A stretch of 64,000 nt of DNA from an uncultured Colwellia sp. (GTDB lineage Bacteria > Pseudomonadota > Gammaproteobacteria > Enterobacterales > Alteromonadaceae). How positions within the stretch are numbered: the stretch's first letter is position 1; the number at the start of each line of letters is the position of its first letter. The notes beneath the pieces were generated by a model. That model was not told the DNA's origin. It saw nothing but the letters and a program-made list of their open reading frames with translations, and ran no database searches. Location: assembly GCA_913020705.1 (NCBI GenBank), contig CAJWBY010000004.1:1-64000 (forward strand), given 5' to 3'. Position numbers and translations under genes: made by a program. Positions 47,276-58,400 of this stretch are shown piece after piece.

Positions 47276-47332
47276 TCTGAACTTCGCAACAGGGACTTAA
47301 TCTCGACAATTTATTTAGCTAATGTGATTGCC

Positions 47333-47950
47333 ATGGATTTATTTTCAGCTTTATTAGATCACCCCATAAATCTTTTACCTTATGATGGTGAGGTAAATTA
47401 TTTTGGCGAAATTATGCCGTCAGACGATAGCGATTATTATTTTAATCGCTTACTTAACGACATTGATTGGCGTTGTGATCAAGCGATGATTTTTGGCAAG
47501 CGCATTGAAACTAAAAGAAAAGTCGCATGGTACGCAAGTGAATCCTTTAGATACACTTATTCAAAGGTTACCAAAACAGCTTTACCTTTCTCGCCTGAGT
47601 TACTTTATTTAAAAGCACTTGTTGAGCGACATAGCGGTGAAACTTATAATTCTTGTTTACTTAACCTATATCACACAGGTGAAGAAGGCATGGCGTGGCA
47701 TAGTGATGGTGAAAAAGATTTAAAAGACCACGGTGCTATTGCTTCATTGAGTTTTGGTGTCGAACGAAAGTTCGCTTTTAAACATAAGCAATCAAAAGAA
47801 GTCATTTCCTTGCCCCTTAAAGCTGGGAGTTTACTCGTGATGAAAGGTATAACACAACAGCATTGGTTACACCGTTTACCGCCGACTAAGTTAGTCACAG
47901 ACGCAAGAATAAATTTAACTTTTAGAACGATTGATAATAACTGTCGATGA
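47333..47950 (+). CDS. AlkB-like 2-oxoglutarate/Fe(II) dioxygenase
   Basis: A 205-residue oxygenase of the AlkB family, probably repairing alkylated bases by oxidative demethylation. The Fe ligands are the His and Asp of AWHSDGEKDL and the distal His of QHWLHRLPPT; the 2-oxoglutarate Arg is in DARINLTFRTI. NSCLLNLYHTGEEGMAWH is the typical substrate-lid block. A GTG 9 nt upstream is an alternative start. It may be read through from trpA, 57 nt upstream. Confidence 0.92.
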   Translation: MDLFSALLDHPINLLPYDGEVNYFGEIMPSDDSDYYFNRLLNDIDWRCDQAMIFGKRIETKRKVAWYASESFRYTYSKVTKTALPFSPELLYLKALVERHSGETYNSCLLNLYHTGEEGMAWHSDGEKDLKDHGAIASLSFGVERKFAFKHKQSKEVISLPLKAGSLLVMKGITQQHWLHRLPPTKLVTDARINLTFRTIDNNCR

Positions 47951-48289
47951 CGAATAGCCATAATCACAAACCATGCACAAACCATGCACAAACATAAACA
48001 TTTGTCTTTAAATTAATTGTTAACAAGTAATCGAATGGTTTGAGTTGTTTTAATTAACTAATCGTTATTTTTTAAATTTAGGAAGATCATACATTTATCA
48101 CTAATGCTAAATTGAATTTATCCCATTAGATAGCGCTAGTGAAATTTTTTTGTTTATAAAACAATTTCACTTTCCAGCATGAATGATTACATCACAGAAA
48201 ATTTTAGCCGCTGATCTAGTTATTTACCTAGCAATCAATAGTCCATGTCGTATACCTTAGTACTACTAATATATTCACGGAAAATAACC
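47951..48289. other. Intergenic region with an AT-rich inverted repeat
   Basis: This 339-bp gap holds no convincing gene. A direct duplication of ACAAACCATGC occurs near 47967-47990. An inverted repeat at 48138-48171 pairs AGTGAAAT with ATTTCACT and, inside, GTTT with AAAC. It could be an operator upstream of the ABC exporter genes. No good promoter is seen. Confidence 0.5.
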
Positions 48290-49216
48290 TTGCAGCCAAT
48301 TATTCAAATTACAGATATTAATAAAGTTTATGCTACGGGTTTTAAGGCACTTAATAATATTAACTTATCGATAAAGCCCGCAGAAATTTTTGCCTTATTA
48401 GGGCCAAATGGTGCAGGTAAGACGACACTGATTAGTACTATTTGCGGTATTATAGATGCTACATCGGGGAAGATTACCGTTGAAGGTAAAGATATTGTCA
48501 CTGAATATCGACATACCCGTTCTCTTATAGGTTTAGTACCACAAGAATTAACCACCGATGCTTTTGAAACGGTATGGGCAACGGTGTCATTTAGCCGTGG
48601 ATTATTCGGCAAAAAACCAAACCCTGCTTTCATTGAGAAAACGCTGAAATCATTGTCACTCTGGGACAAAAAAGATAACAAAATGATTGAGCTATCTGGT
48701 GGTATGAAACGCCGAGTAATGATCGCTAAAGCACTGTCTCATGAACCAGAAATCCTATTTTTAGATGAACCTACCGCTGGCGTTGATGTAGAACTACGTA
48801 AAGATATGTGGGAGTTAGTACGTCAATTACGTGACGATGGCGTAACGATCATTTTAACGACTCATTATATTGAAGAAGCTGAAGAAATAGCAGACCGTAT
48901 TGGCGTTATTAAGAATGGCGAACTTATATTAGTTGAAGACAAAATAGCGTTGATGAATCAATTAGGAAAAAAACAATTGATTCTCGAATTGAAAGAATCT
49001 CTCACTGAAATACCATCAACTATGTCTGATTTTAATTTACAGATTAATAATGACGGACTGCAATTAGTTTATAGCTATGATAAAACCGATGAACACACTG
49101 GAATTTCAATTCTTCTTCAGCACTTGTCAGCAGCATCTATTGGCTTTACAGATATCAAAACAGATCAAAGTTCGTTGGAAGATATATTTGTCTCATTAGT
49201 AAAGGAAACAACATGA
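48290..49216 (+). CDS. ABC exporter ATP-binding protein, YadG-like
   Basis: A 308-residue ATPase of the ABC-2 transporter class. Walker A is GPNGAGKTT, the signature is [15 protein letters not shown], Walker B is [12 protein letters not shown] and the switch His follows in [14 protein letters not shown]. The TTG start at 48290 gives [17 protein letters not shown], the usual N-terminus. An in-frame ATG at 48245 would add 15 hydrophobic residues unlike the family. It overlaps the permease gene by 4 nt. The substrate of the E. coli homologue YadGH is unknown. Confidence 0.92.
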   Translation: MQPIIQITDINKVYATGFKALNNINLSIKPAEIFALLGPNGAGKTTLISTICGIIDATSGKITVEGKDIVTEYRHTRSLIGLVPQELTTDAFETVWATVSFSRGLFGKKPNPAFIEKTLKSLSLWDKKDNKMIELSGGMKRRVMIAKALSHEPEILFLDEPTAGVDVELRKDMWELVRQLRDDGVTIILTTHYIEEAEEIADRIGVIKNGELILVEDKIALMNQLGKKQLILELKESLTEIPSTMSDFNLQINNDGLQLVYSYDKTDEHTGISILLQHLSAASIGFTDIKTDQSSLEDIFVSLVKETT

Positions 49217-49974
49217 ATCGTTACGCTGTGGCGGCTATTTATAAATTTGAAATGGCACGTACTAAACGGACTATTTTTCAAAGTATTATCTCTCCAGTGA
49301 TTTCAACATCGCTTTATTTCATTGTTTTTGGATCCGCTATTGGTTCTCGAATTACTGAAATAGATGGTGTGAGTTACGGTGCTTTTATTGTACCAGGCTT
49401 AATTATGTTATCGCTTTTAACACAAAGCATTTCTAATGCGTCATTTGGTATTTATTTTCCAAAATTCACAGGCACTATTTATGAGCTTCTATCTGCACCG
49501 GTTTCTTCTTTTGAAGTATTGCTCGGTTATGTTGGGGCGGCGGCAACTAAATCGATTTTGTTAGCACTCATTATTTTGGGCACTGCACATTTCTTTGTTC
49601 CTCTTGAAATAGCACATCCTTTTTGGATGTTATTCTTTTTAGTCATGACTGCTATAACCTTTAGTTTATTTGGTTTTATTATTGGTATTTGGGCAGATAA
49701 TTTCGAGAAACTTCAAGTGATACCACTTATTGTTATAACCCCGCTTGTTTTCTTAGGTGGCACCTTTTATTCGGTAAGTATGTTACCGCCCTTTTGGCAA
49801 ACGGTAACTGAGTTCAATCCAGTATTTTATTTAATTAGCGGCTTTCGATGGAGCTTTTATGAAGTGTCAGACGTTAGTTTATTAACAAGCTTTTTTGTGA
49901 TGAGCGGCTTTTTAACTTTTTGCTTGTTAGCCGTCACTTGGATATTTAAAAGTGGTTATCAGATTAAGCAATAA
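49213..49974 (+). CDS. ABC-2 type permease, YadH-like
   Basis: Integral membrane subunit of 253 residues with about six membrane helices ([59 protein letters not shown] and so on). The [20 protein letters not shown] block is the ABC-2 permease signature. It is translationally coupled to the ATPase upstream and forms with it a probable homodimeric exporter. Confidence 0.92.
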   Translation: MNRYAVAAIYKFEMARTKRTIFQSIISPVISTSLYFIVFGSAIGSRITEIDGVSYGAFIVPGLIMLSLLTQSISNASFGIYFPKFTGTIYELLSAPVSSFEVLLGYVGAAATKSILLALIILGTAHFFVPLEIAHPFWMLFFLVMTAITFSLFGFIIGIWADNFEKLQVIPLIVITPLVFLGGTFYSVSMLPPFWQTVTEFNPVFYLISGFRWSFYEVSDVSLLTSFFVMSGFLTFCLLAVTWIFKSGYQIKQ

Positions 49975-50055
49975 TAGAGGCATTATTCGAATCGATTGAT
50001 AAGATGTTAAGTGACATTGTAGATTCCTTTCTAATAGATAAAAAATAGACATAAA

Positions 50056-50103
50056 AAAACCTTTATATCCCAGTAATCATTCTACGGGTTATAAAGGTTT
50101 TCA
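50056..50103. terminator. Bidirectional terminator between the ABC exporter and glnS
   Basis: A 12-bp perfect stem, AAAACCTTTATA / TATAAAGGTTTT, extended by CCC/GGG after one mismatch, with A and T runs on the two sides. It lies between convergent genes. Confidence 0.85.
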
Positions 50104-50127
50104 TAACAAAAAATCTTGAACCGCTAA

Positions 50128-51798
50128 TTAGTTGCCCATTTTTGCCCAAGTATCGCGTAATCCCACGGTACGGTTAAACACTAACTTGTCACCTTCTGAA
50201 TCTTTATTGTCACGACAAAAATAACCTTGACGTTCAAATTGGAAAGCTTGCTCTGGCTTCGCATTCACTAATGAAGGCTCTACTTTAGCGTTGCTGATAG
50301 TGATTAATGAATCTTCATTTATCACGCTCTGAAAGTTTTCCTCAGCGGCAGGATTTGGCACATTAAATAAACGGTCGTATAAACGAATTTCTGCATCAAT
50401 TGATTGCTCAGCCGCAACCCAATGAATAACACCTTTAGGCTTAGTGCCATCTTCAGGATTTTTACCTAAAGTATCAGCATTATAATTACAGTAAACTGTG
50501 ATTACATTACCGTCACTGTCTTTATCACAACGTGTTGCTGTAACAACATAAGCACCGCGTAAACGAACGGCTTTATCAAGTACTAAACGCTTATACTTTT
50601 TATTAGCTTCTTCACGAAAATCTTCCGCTTCAATGTAAATTTCAGCCGCGAAAGGCACAATGCGTGTCCCTTGCTCATCATCACTTGGATGGTTTTTCAC
50701 GTTTAACTCTTCAACTTGCCCTGTTGGATAGTTTTCAATTACCAATTTAATAGGGTCAAGTACCGCCATCGCACGTGGAGCATTGTCGTTCAAATCTTCA
50801 CGAATACACGCTTCTAAAACACCCATTTCAACGGTATTGTCCATCTTAGTAACACCGATGCGTTTGGTAAATTCACGCAATGATCCTGGCGTGTAACCAC
50901 GACGACGAAATGCAGCGATGGTTGGCATACGAGGATCATCCCAGCCATTCACTAATTTTTCTTCAACTAATGTATGAAGTTTACGTTTGCTCATTACCGT
51001 GTATTCAAGATTCAAGCGTGAAGATTCATACTGATGTGGTACAACATCAATAGATACGTTTTCAAGTACCCAATCATATAAACGACGGTTATCTTGAAAT
51101 TCTAACGTACAAAGAGAATGGGTCACACCTTCGATAGCATCTGATAAACAATGGGTAAAATCATACATCGGGTAAATGCACCATTTATCACCTGTTTGAT
51201 GATGATGCGCAAAACGCACACGATAAATAATAGGGTCACGCATACACATGAAACTTGATGTCATATCAATTTTAGCGCGTAGAACACATTCGCCTTCTTT
51301 GAATTCACCTTTTTTCATTTTATCAAAAAGCGCTAGATTATCTTCAACACTGGTGTCACGGTGAGGACTATTCTTTCCAGGTGCTTTTAATGAACCACGA
51401 TATTCACGTGCTTCGTCACCCGTTAAGAAACAAACATACGCCAAACCTTTTTCAATCAGTTCAACAGCAAAGCCGTATAGTTGATCAAAGTATTGAGAAG
51501 AATAACGAGTCTCTCCAGACCATTCAAAGCCTAACCACTTTACGTCTGCTTCAATTGAGTGTACGTAATCAATGTCTTCTTTTTCAGGGTTTGTATCGTC
51601 AAAACGTAAATTACATAAACCTTTGTAATCTTGGGCAATACCAAAATTTAAACAAATTGCTTTCGCATGGCCAATATGTAAAAAACCGTTTGGCTCAGGT
51701 GGAAAGCGAGTTTGAATACTCGAATGTTTACCACTTTCAAGATCCGCATCGATAATTTGACGAATAAAATTTGTTGGGCGTTTTTCAGCTTCCGACAT
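50128..51798 (-). CDS. glnS: Glutaminyl-tRNA synthetase
   Basis: Class I synthetase of 556 residues. The HIGH motif appears as HIGH in [20 protein letters not shown], and the KMSKS-equivalent is [11 protein letters not shown]. The segments [13 protein letters not shown] and [20 protein letters not shown] are typical. The start at 51798 is chosen from AGAGG 8-12 nt upstream and the standard [13 protein letters not shown]-terminus; 15 more open codons upstream are not family-like. Confidence 0.97.
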   Translation of the reverse strand: MSEAEKRPTNFIRQIIDADLESGKHSSIQTRFPPEPNGFLHIGHAKAICLNFGIAQDYKGLCNLRFDDTNPEKEDIDYVHSIEADVKWLGFEWSGETRYSSQYFDQLYGFAVELIEKGLAYVCFLTGDEAREYRGSLKAPGKNSPHRDTSVEDNLALFDKMKKGEFKEGECVLRAKIDMTSSFMCMRDPIIYRVRFAHHHQTGDKWCIYPMYDFTHCLSDAIEGVTHSLCTLEFQDNRRLYDWVLENVSIDVVPHQYESSRLNLEYTVMSKRKLHTLVEEKLVNGWDDPRMPTIAAFRRRGYTPGSLREFTKRIGVTKMDNTVEMGVLEACIREDLNDNAPRAMAVLDPIKLVIENYPTGQVEELNVKNHPSDDEQGTRIVPFAAEIYIEAEDFREEANKKYKRLVLDKAVRLRGAYVVTATRCDKDSDGNVITVYCNYNADTLGKNPEDGTKPKGVIHWVAAEQSIDAEIRLYDRLFNVPNPAAEENFQSVINEDSLITISNAKVEPSLVNAKPEQAFQFERQGYFCRDNKDSEGDKLVFNRTVGLRDTWAKMGN

Positions 51799-52003
51799 CC
51801 ACAAAACCTCTAAAAAGAATTTAACTACGTTATTTTTTGGCATTATAACAACAGTTAATCAAAGGGAATAGCGCTTATCTTGGCAATTTATGAAATTAAA
51901 CGAATAACCATAAAAGATACGCATAAAGGAAAGAAGCATTTTGTTAATTGTTAAGAATAACAATTGTAAATTGGCGATGATAAAAACTTTATTTATGTTT
52001 TGC

Positions 52004-52039
52004 TAAAAAAAAGAGAAGTACAAAATGCACTTCTCTTTT
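52004..52039 (-). terminator. Terminator after the DUF885 gene
   Basis: A perfect 11-bp stem, AAAAGAGAAGT / ACTTCTCTTTT with a 9-nt loop, followed on the minus strand by a long T-run. It is 31 nt past the stop of the gene at 52070. Confidence 0.88.
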
Positions 52040-52069
52040 GGAGGTGTTTATTGTGATTATTGGTCTACA

Positions 52070-53923
52070 TTAAGCTTTTTTATTGGCTATGTATGTATCA
52101 ACCAATTGAGCTAAAACGTTCAAAGGTACTGGACCATTACGAAGCACAACATCATGAAATTCACGAATATCGAATTTTTCACCAAGTGCTACTTTAGCGT
52201 GTTCACGTAATTCAATAATTTTTAACATGCCGATTTTATACGCTGTCGCTTGAGATGGCATAACAACATGACGTTCTACCATTTTCACTGCGTCAGACTT
52301 AGCATTAGGCGTATTAGTGACATAATATTCAATACCTTGAGCACGCGTCCATTTCTGCGTATGAATACCAGTATCAACCACTAAACGACAAGCTCTCCAT
52401 AACTCCATAGCTAAACGACCAAAATCAGAATAAGGGTCTTGGTATAAACCAATTTCTTTTGGAATCATTTCTGAGTATAAACCCCAACCTTCAGTGTGTG
52501 CGGTATAACCACCAAATTTACGAAATTTTGGTATATTAGTTAGCTCTTGCTTAATTGCTATTTGCATATGATGACCTGGAATACCTTCGTGATATGCAAG
52601 TGCTGCCATTTGATAGGTTGGCATCGCTTCCATGTCATAAAGGTTGGCATAATAAACACCAGGACGAGATCCATCTGGAGCAGGTTGTTGATAAAAAGCT
52701 TTACCTGAAGATTGTTCACGGAAAGCCTCAACTGCTTTAACCTTTAATTTAGCTTTAGGTTTGGTTAAAAATAAGCTGTCTAAACGCCCTTCCATATCAT
52801 CAATTAATGCAACGGCTTCATCTAAGTAACGTTTTTTACCGGCTTCATCAGCTGCGTAATAAAATTGTTTATCCGTACGCATAAATTCAAAAAACTCACC
52901 AAGTTCGCCTTTAAAGCCAACCTTTTCCATAATAACGCGCATTTCACCATGAATACGGTCAACTTCACTTAACCCTATTTTATGAATTTCGTTAGCGGTT
53001 AAGTCCGTGGTAGTTGTTCTTTGTAATGCATTATTAAAGTATGCTTCGCCATCTGGAAATTTCCAAGCGCCATCTTTGTCATCAGCTTTAGTTTCTAAAA
53101 CTTCTAAGTAACTGACTAATTGCTCATAGCCTGGTTGGATACTAGATATTAAGGCTGTTTTAACATCGGTAAGTAAAGTGTTTTTTTCTTCTTCGCTTAT
53201 TTCGAGTTTATCAACTTTTTTACTGAAATCAGCCAAAATAGTACTGTCTGCCCCTTCTTCAAAAGGAGCACCAGCTAAAATATTCTTTGAGTCGCGAATA
53301 ACATGAGGGAAAACAAACTTAGGTGCAATAATGCCAAGTTCTGCTCGCAATGTTAATTGTGTAGTAAGTTGTTCTAAAAGTAATTTAGCACCTTGAACAC
53401 GAGCAATATAATCTTGTGCTTCTTTGATGTTTTTAATGGAGTGCTGATTAATTAAAAAAGCAGGTACACTTGAATGCAAACCGAACATTTGATTAACAGG
53501 GTAGTTATGAAAACGCCACTTATGGTCAGAAATTTCATTTTCTAATTTTTGTACTAATAAGTGATAGCTAATCAAGGTTTGTTCGTCTAATTTACTCTTA
53601 TCGATGCTTTTAACACGCTGAAGATCCGATTGGGTAAATGCTAGTTCTTTCGCTGTATTTTCTTCGGAAAGATCATTCCATTTATCATAATCCGTTTTTA
53701 TACCTAAATAGGTTTGCATCATTGGGCTACGTAAAACACCTTCATCAAAAATAGCATCAAATAATTGATTAGCTTTTTCTGATTCAGACATCGCTTTAAC
53801 AGCAGTCGTGTTTTCAGCCTCTTTCGATGTTTGTTTTGAAGTGTCAGTACTTTGTTGTTCTGAACAAGCCGTAAGTAGAGCACTAGAAATAGCCAATACT
53901 AATAAGGTACTTTTGAAAGTCAT
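52070..53923 (-). CDS. DUF885 lipoprotein, putative metallopeptidase
   Basis: A 617-residue exported lipoprotein. The start at 53923 gives the signal MTFKSTLLVLAISSALLTAC with the lipobox Cys at residue 20; a longer frame upstream is not signal-like. The family motif AYHEGIPGHHMQIAI, resembling a thermolysin-type HExxH site with an extra His, lies near residue 450, followed by GGYTAHTEGWGLYSEMIPKE with a probable third ligand. DUF885 members are thought to be zinc peptidases, but substrates are not settled. It is monocistronic. Confidence 0.92.
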   Translation of the reverse strand: MTFKSTLLVLAISSALLTACSEQQSTDTSKQTSKEAENTTAVKAMSESEKANQLFDAIFDEGVLRSPMMQTYLGIKTDYDKWNDLSEENTAKELAFTQSDLQRVKSIDKSKLDEQTLISYHLLVQKLENEISDHKWRFHNYPVNQMFGLHSSVPAFLINQHSIKNIKEAQDYIARVQGAKLLLEQLTTQLTLRAELGIIAPKFVFPHVIRDSKNILAGAPFEEGADSTILADFSKKVDKLEISEEEKNTLLTDVKTALISSIQPGYEQLVSYLEVLETKADDKDGAWKFPDGEAYFNNALQRTTTTDLTANEIHKIGLSEVDRIHGEMRVIMEKVGFKGELGEFFEFMRTDKQFYYAADEAGKKRYLDEAVALIDDMEGRLDSLFLTKPKAKLKVKAVEAFREQSSGKAFYQQPAPDGSRPGVYYANLYDMEAMPTYQMAALAYHEGIPGHHMQIAIKQELTNIPKFRKFGGYTAHTEGWGLYSEMIPKEIGLYQDPYSDFGRLAMELWRACRLVVDTGIHTQKWTRAQGIEYYVTNTPNAKSDAVKMVERHVVMPSQATAYKIGMLKIIELREHAKVALGEKFDIREFHDVVLRNGPVPLNVLAQLVDTYIANKKA

Positions 53924-54132
53924 ATATGTCTCGTTGTTATAATTATGTATAAGGACGGATGAATAATAGTACAAAATTTATAAATATTTGTACTAAAATA
54001 TTCTTTTAACTAATTTTGATCGAAATTGGTAACTTTGGCAATAATTGTTCGACAAGCCGCATTGAAATTAAGATAGAAATAAATTTTGTATTCAATTTTT
54101 ATAATATTGATTGTTGTATAAATTAATATCTA

Positions 54133-54585
54133 TTAGCTAAACCAGCCATTGGCTTGAGCATTTTTCGCTAACCAAATCAGGTAAATAGCAAGCAATATAA
54201 TCATTACTGGCATAATCATGCCACCAGGACCATAAACTTCAATCGAATTGCTAATAAAAAAGGAATGAACATTTTGCACCAGAATACCAACCAATGAAAA
54301 AGTCAGTAACGGAGTTGCTATTGATTTTCTCATCAATAGAAATAATGAACCAAAGGCACCTGAAAAAACAGCAATAGCGAAAGCCGTAGTTGCCCAAAGA
54401 GGTGTGTTAGCGTAAAGCTCTTGCTCTGCAATAGGTAATGCCGAGACCATTTCAGGTGTTATTAACATTTGACCAACAAAAGCTAAAACACCCAATAAGT
54501 TCCATATCAAGGCGATAATGGCTACAATTTTAAACCATGACGGAATAACCTTAGTTTCTTTCACAACTTGTTCTGTCATCTTCAT
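54133..54585 (-). CDS. Four-helix inner-membrane protein of unknown function
   Basis: A 150-residue protein with four predicted membrane helices (IVAIIALIWNLLGVLAFVGQ, WATTAFAIAVFSGAFGSLFL, PLLTFSLVGILVQNVHSFF, GMIMPVMIILLAIYLIWLA). Related proteins occur widely in Alteromonadales, sometimes named sugar transporters without evidence. It lies 14 nt after the yehS stop on the same strand, so the two are probably cotranscribed. Confidence 0.8.
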   Translation of the reverse strand: MKMTEQVVKETKVIPSWFKIVAIIALIWNLLGVLAFVGQMLITPEMVSALPIAEQELYANTPLWATTAFAIAVFSGAFGSLFLLMRKSIATPLLTFSLVGILVQNVHSFFISNSIEVYGPGGMIMPVMIILLAIYLIWLAKNAQANGWFS

Positions 54586-54599
54586 TCCTCTTTTTTATT

Positions 54600-55304
54600 T
54601 TATTTTCCCCAAATATCTTCAGGCTTTAATTTTAAGACTTTGCGCTTAGGTTTGTCATCGCTGCTGTTTGTTGGTTTTGTCGCATTAGGGTTTACATAAA
54701 TTTTGCTTGTTTGACCCGACTTTGTCGCATTAGGATTTACGTAAGCTTTACTTGCTTGAGGCTTTGCCGTTTTATAATCTTTTTTAGGGAATTCTGATTT
54801 TTCAACTGATTTGACTTCACGCTTTGGGGTGAATTTTTCAGGGCGGTTTACATGATACTTGGTATCAATCGCTTGAATAAAATTTCTTAAAAACTGATCT
54901 TTACACTCTCTATAATGTTTGTGATCAGGCTTACGGAAAAACGCACTTAATTCAGGTTTAGTCATTTTTATACCTGATGTCGACATCATATCGATTACAT
55001 CTTCTGCACGAAGCGCTAATGCTATTTTTAATTTATTGAGAATGAGGTTATTGTTAATACGTTTTTCAGGCTGTGGTGCTTCACCATCACGTTCGCCACG
55101 TTTATCAATAATTAAACCATTCAAAAAAGTAGAAAGCTGAACATCAGTACAGTTAACAACTTGAGGATCATCTTCTTTTTTCAACCAATAACTGATTTGT
55201 TCACGGCTTACCGTTAATTTTGCTAAGTTAAATAAGGCGATCATTTTTTGATCATTAAAATTAAAGGTATATCTTAAACGACGTAAAACATCATTATTGG
55301 TCAC
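54600..55304 (-). CDS. yehS: DUF1456 protein YehS with an extended C-terminus
   Basis: A 234-residue protein whose first 155 residues form two DUF1456 repeats (NNDVLRRLRYTFNFNDQKMI, then NNLILNKLKIALALRAEDVI). The remaining C-terminal tail is unlike the usual short YehS. It contains the tandem block YVNPNATK twice (KAYVNPNATKSGQTSK and IYVNPNATKPTNSS) and ends in a basic RKVLKLKPEDIWGK. The function is unknown. The tail looks disordered and repeat-expanded. Confidence 0.88.
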   Translation of the reverse strand: MTNNDVLRRLRYTFNFNDQKMIALFNLAKLTVSREQISYWLKKEDDPQVVNCTDVQLSTFLNGLIIDKRGERDGEAPQPEKRINNNLILNKLKIALALRAEDVIDMMSTSGIKMTKPELSAFFRKPDHKHYRECKDQFLRNFIQAIDTKYHVNRPEKFTPKREVKSVEKSEFPKKDYKTAKPQASKAYVNPNATKSGQTSKIYVNPNATKPTNSSDDKPKRKVLKLKPEDIWGK

Positions 55305-55492
55305 AAATTACTCCAAAAAAACAGCAGGCTTTACCCAATGTAAAAGCTGATAACTATTATATCACTATAGTTTTTTAAACAAAAAGTATTTACTCGATCT
55401 TAAAATTTACTCATAAGTCATGCTAAGATAACGCGCTGTTTCAACGCCTTATTAATTACCCTGTAAATAACAAATAATCTGACAGAGAAATC

Positions 55493-58400
55493 ATGAGTAA
55501 AACTGCTAACCTATTTGAACCTGTTCTAACTAAACGCCGTGGTAAACATGCTGATAAAAAGCATTGGACTAATTTATTAGGCAGTAGTGACACCTTAGCG
55601 ATATACCATGGTGCCATCAATGCAGATGCCCCTATGTTATTATTAACGCACGATACTCAGTCAGCATTGCGTTTTGAGCAGGAGTTGAAAAGTCTAAATA
55701 ACAAACTTCAACTGCCTATTTGTTTATTTCCTGATTGGGAAACACTCCCATATGATAACTTCTCTCCGCATCAAGATATAATTTCTCAGCGACTCGCCAC
55801 CTTATATCAACTGTCTAACATGAAAAATGGCATTATTATTGTGCCTGTTTCAACACTATTGCAACGACTTGCACCGACTCAATATTTACGTACTAATAGC
55901 TTAATAGTAAAAGTCGGCGATAAAAAAGATTTGCATCAAATGCGACAAAACCTTGAATCGAGTGGTTATCGCTCAGTTGAACAAGTGATGGAGCACGGAG
56001 AATTTTCAGCCCGTGGCGCAATTCTTGATATATTTCCTATGGGTTGCAAAACCCCTTTTCGATTAGACTTTTTTGATGATGAAATTGAAGATATCCGATT
56101 GTTTGATCCGGAAAATCAACGTTCAAGTGATAAAATGGATGAAATCAATTTATTACCCGCACACGAATTTCCAACCGACGAAGATGCGATTAGTTTATTT
56201 CGTCGACAATATCGCGAACAATTTCCAAGTAAAATACATAAAGAATCTTTATATCATCAAGTTAGCGATGGAATCTTACCTGCTGGCATTGAATACTATT
56301 TACCCTTGTTTTTTCAAGAAACCAGCACGTTATGTGATTATTTAGGTGAAAACATTCGAGTAATGGTTAGTGGTAATATCGACAAAGCCATCGAACAATA
56401 TTGGCTCGATATTGAATACCGTTTTGAAGAACGTCGATATGATCCTACACGGCCTTTATTACCACCAAAAAGTTTATTCTTAAACAGTGACGAGTTTTAT
56501 AGTGCACTAAAACCTTTTGATAGAATTTCGATAGAAAAATCCCCTGTAGCTAGTCAACTAAAAGAGCCGAGTGATGAAGATGTGGAGAAATCAAAAGCAG
56601 GACACATCCGCTTTGATATAACCCCCTTACCTGACATTACGATTAACCATCAGCTAAAACAGCCTTTTGAATTAATTAATAGTTTTATTAGTGACAAAGA
56701 AACACCTGATAAAATTTTATTTATTGCTGAAACTCAAGGACGTAGAGAAAGCGTCTTAGAATTATTAGAACGTAATCATATAAAACCCAAATATTTTGAT
56801 GATATCGAAAGTTTTGTAGAAAGCTCTGAAAAACTGGGTATTACCGTTAATACACTCAGAAGTGGATTTACTTTTCAAAGTAAAGGTACAGCCAAGAAAA
56901 ATGCTATTGCTTTAATCACAGAAGATGAACTACTCGGAGAACGAGTAAAACAAAGCCGCCGTAGAACTAAACAGCAAAATATTCAAGCTGATGCTATTTT
57001 CAAAAACTTAGCTGAGCTTTCAATGGGGCAACCTGTTGTTCATTTCGAACATGGCATTGGCCGCTATATGGGTTTACAGACTATTGAGAACGGCGGGATC
57101 ACTACTGAATTTCTCGTTCTTATATATGCAGGTGAATCAAAACTTTATGTCCCCGTTGGCTCATTACATTTAATTAGTCGTTATTCCGGTGCAGACGCAG
57201 ACAGTGCGCCATTGCATAAATTAGGTAACGATACTTGGAGCAAAGCGAAGCAAAAAGCGGCAGAAAAAGTTCGTGATGTTGCCGCTGAATTACTTGATAT
57301 ATATGCAAGTAGAGCCAACAGCAAGGGATACCAATTTAAACGTGACAAAGCAGAATACCAAGCTTTTTCAGACAGTTTTGGCTTTGAAGAAACCTTCGAT
57401 CAAGAACAAGCGATTAAAGCTGTGGTTTCCGATATGCTTAGCGAAAAAACCATGGACAGGTTAGTTTGTGGTGACGTTGGCTTTGGTAAAACTGAAGTAG
57501 CAATGCGCGCCGCTTTTGTTGCCGTTAATGATGGAAAACAAGTTGCTATTCTTGTTCCAACCACGCTACTTGCACAGCAACATTATGAAAACTTTCGAGA
57601 TCGCTTTGCGAATTTGCCTGTGTCGATAGAAGTATTATCTCGCTTTAAAACAGCCAAAGAACAGAATGTTGTTATTGCCAATGTAGAGTCAGGCCAAATA
57701 GATATTCTTATCGGCACCCATAAGCTGTTGCAAAATAGCATTAAATATAAAGACTTAGGCTTGCTCGTTGTTGATGAAGAACATCGATTTGGCGTAAAAC
57801 AAAAAGAGAAAATTAAACAGCTACGTAGCAATGTTGATATTTTAACGCTAACGGCAACACCGATACCACGAACATTAAATATGGCGATGGGTGGTATGCG
57901 CGATTTATCTATTATCGCAACACCGCCAGCTAAACGTTTAGCGGTAAAAACCTTTGTGCGTGAACGTGACGATGCACTTATTCGCGAATCTATTTTGCGA
58001 GAAATTCTTCGTGGTGGGCAGGTTTACTTTTTACATAACAATGTTGATACCATAGATAAAACGGCTGCAGACATTCAAAAATTGCTACCTGAAGCTAAAG
58101 TTACCACAGCTCATGGTCAAATGCGTGAACGCGAACTTGAACGTATTATGGGAGACTTTTATCATCAGCGTTACAATGTTTTAGTTTGTACCACGATCAT
58201 AGAAACGGGTATAGATGTTCCAACCGCCAATACAATAATTATGGATAGAGCTGACCATCTTGGTTTAGCTCAGCTACATCAATTACGTGGCCGTGTTGGT
58301 CGTTCCCATCATCAAGCATATGCATACTTACTTACACCTCATGTAAAACGTTTAACGAAAGATGCGAAAAAGCGTCTTGATGCTATCGCTTCATTAGAAG

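Noticed and set aside
51381..51755. A 124-codon plus-strand frame
   Set aside because: It is antisense to glnS over its HIGH-motif region.
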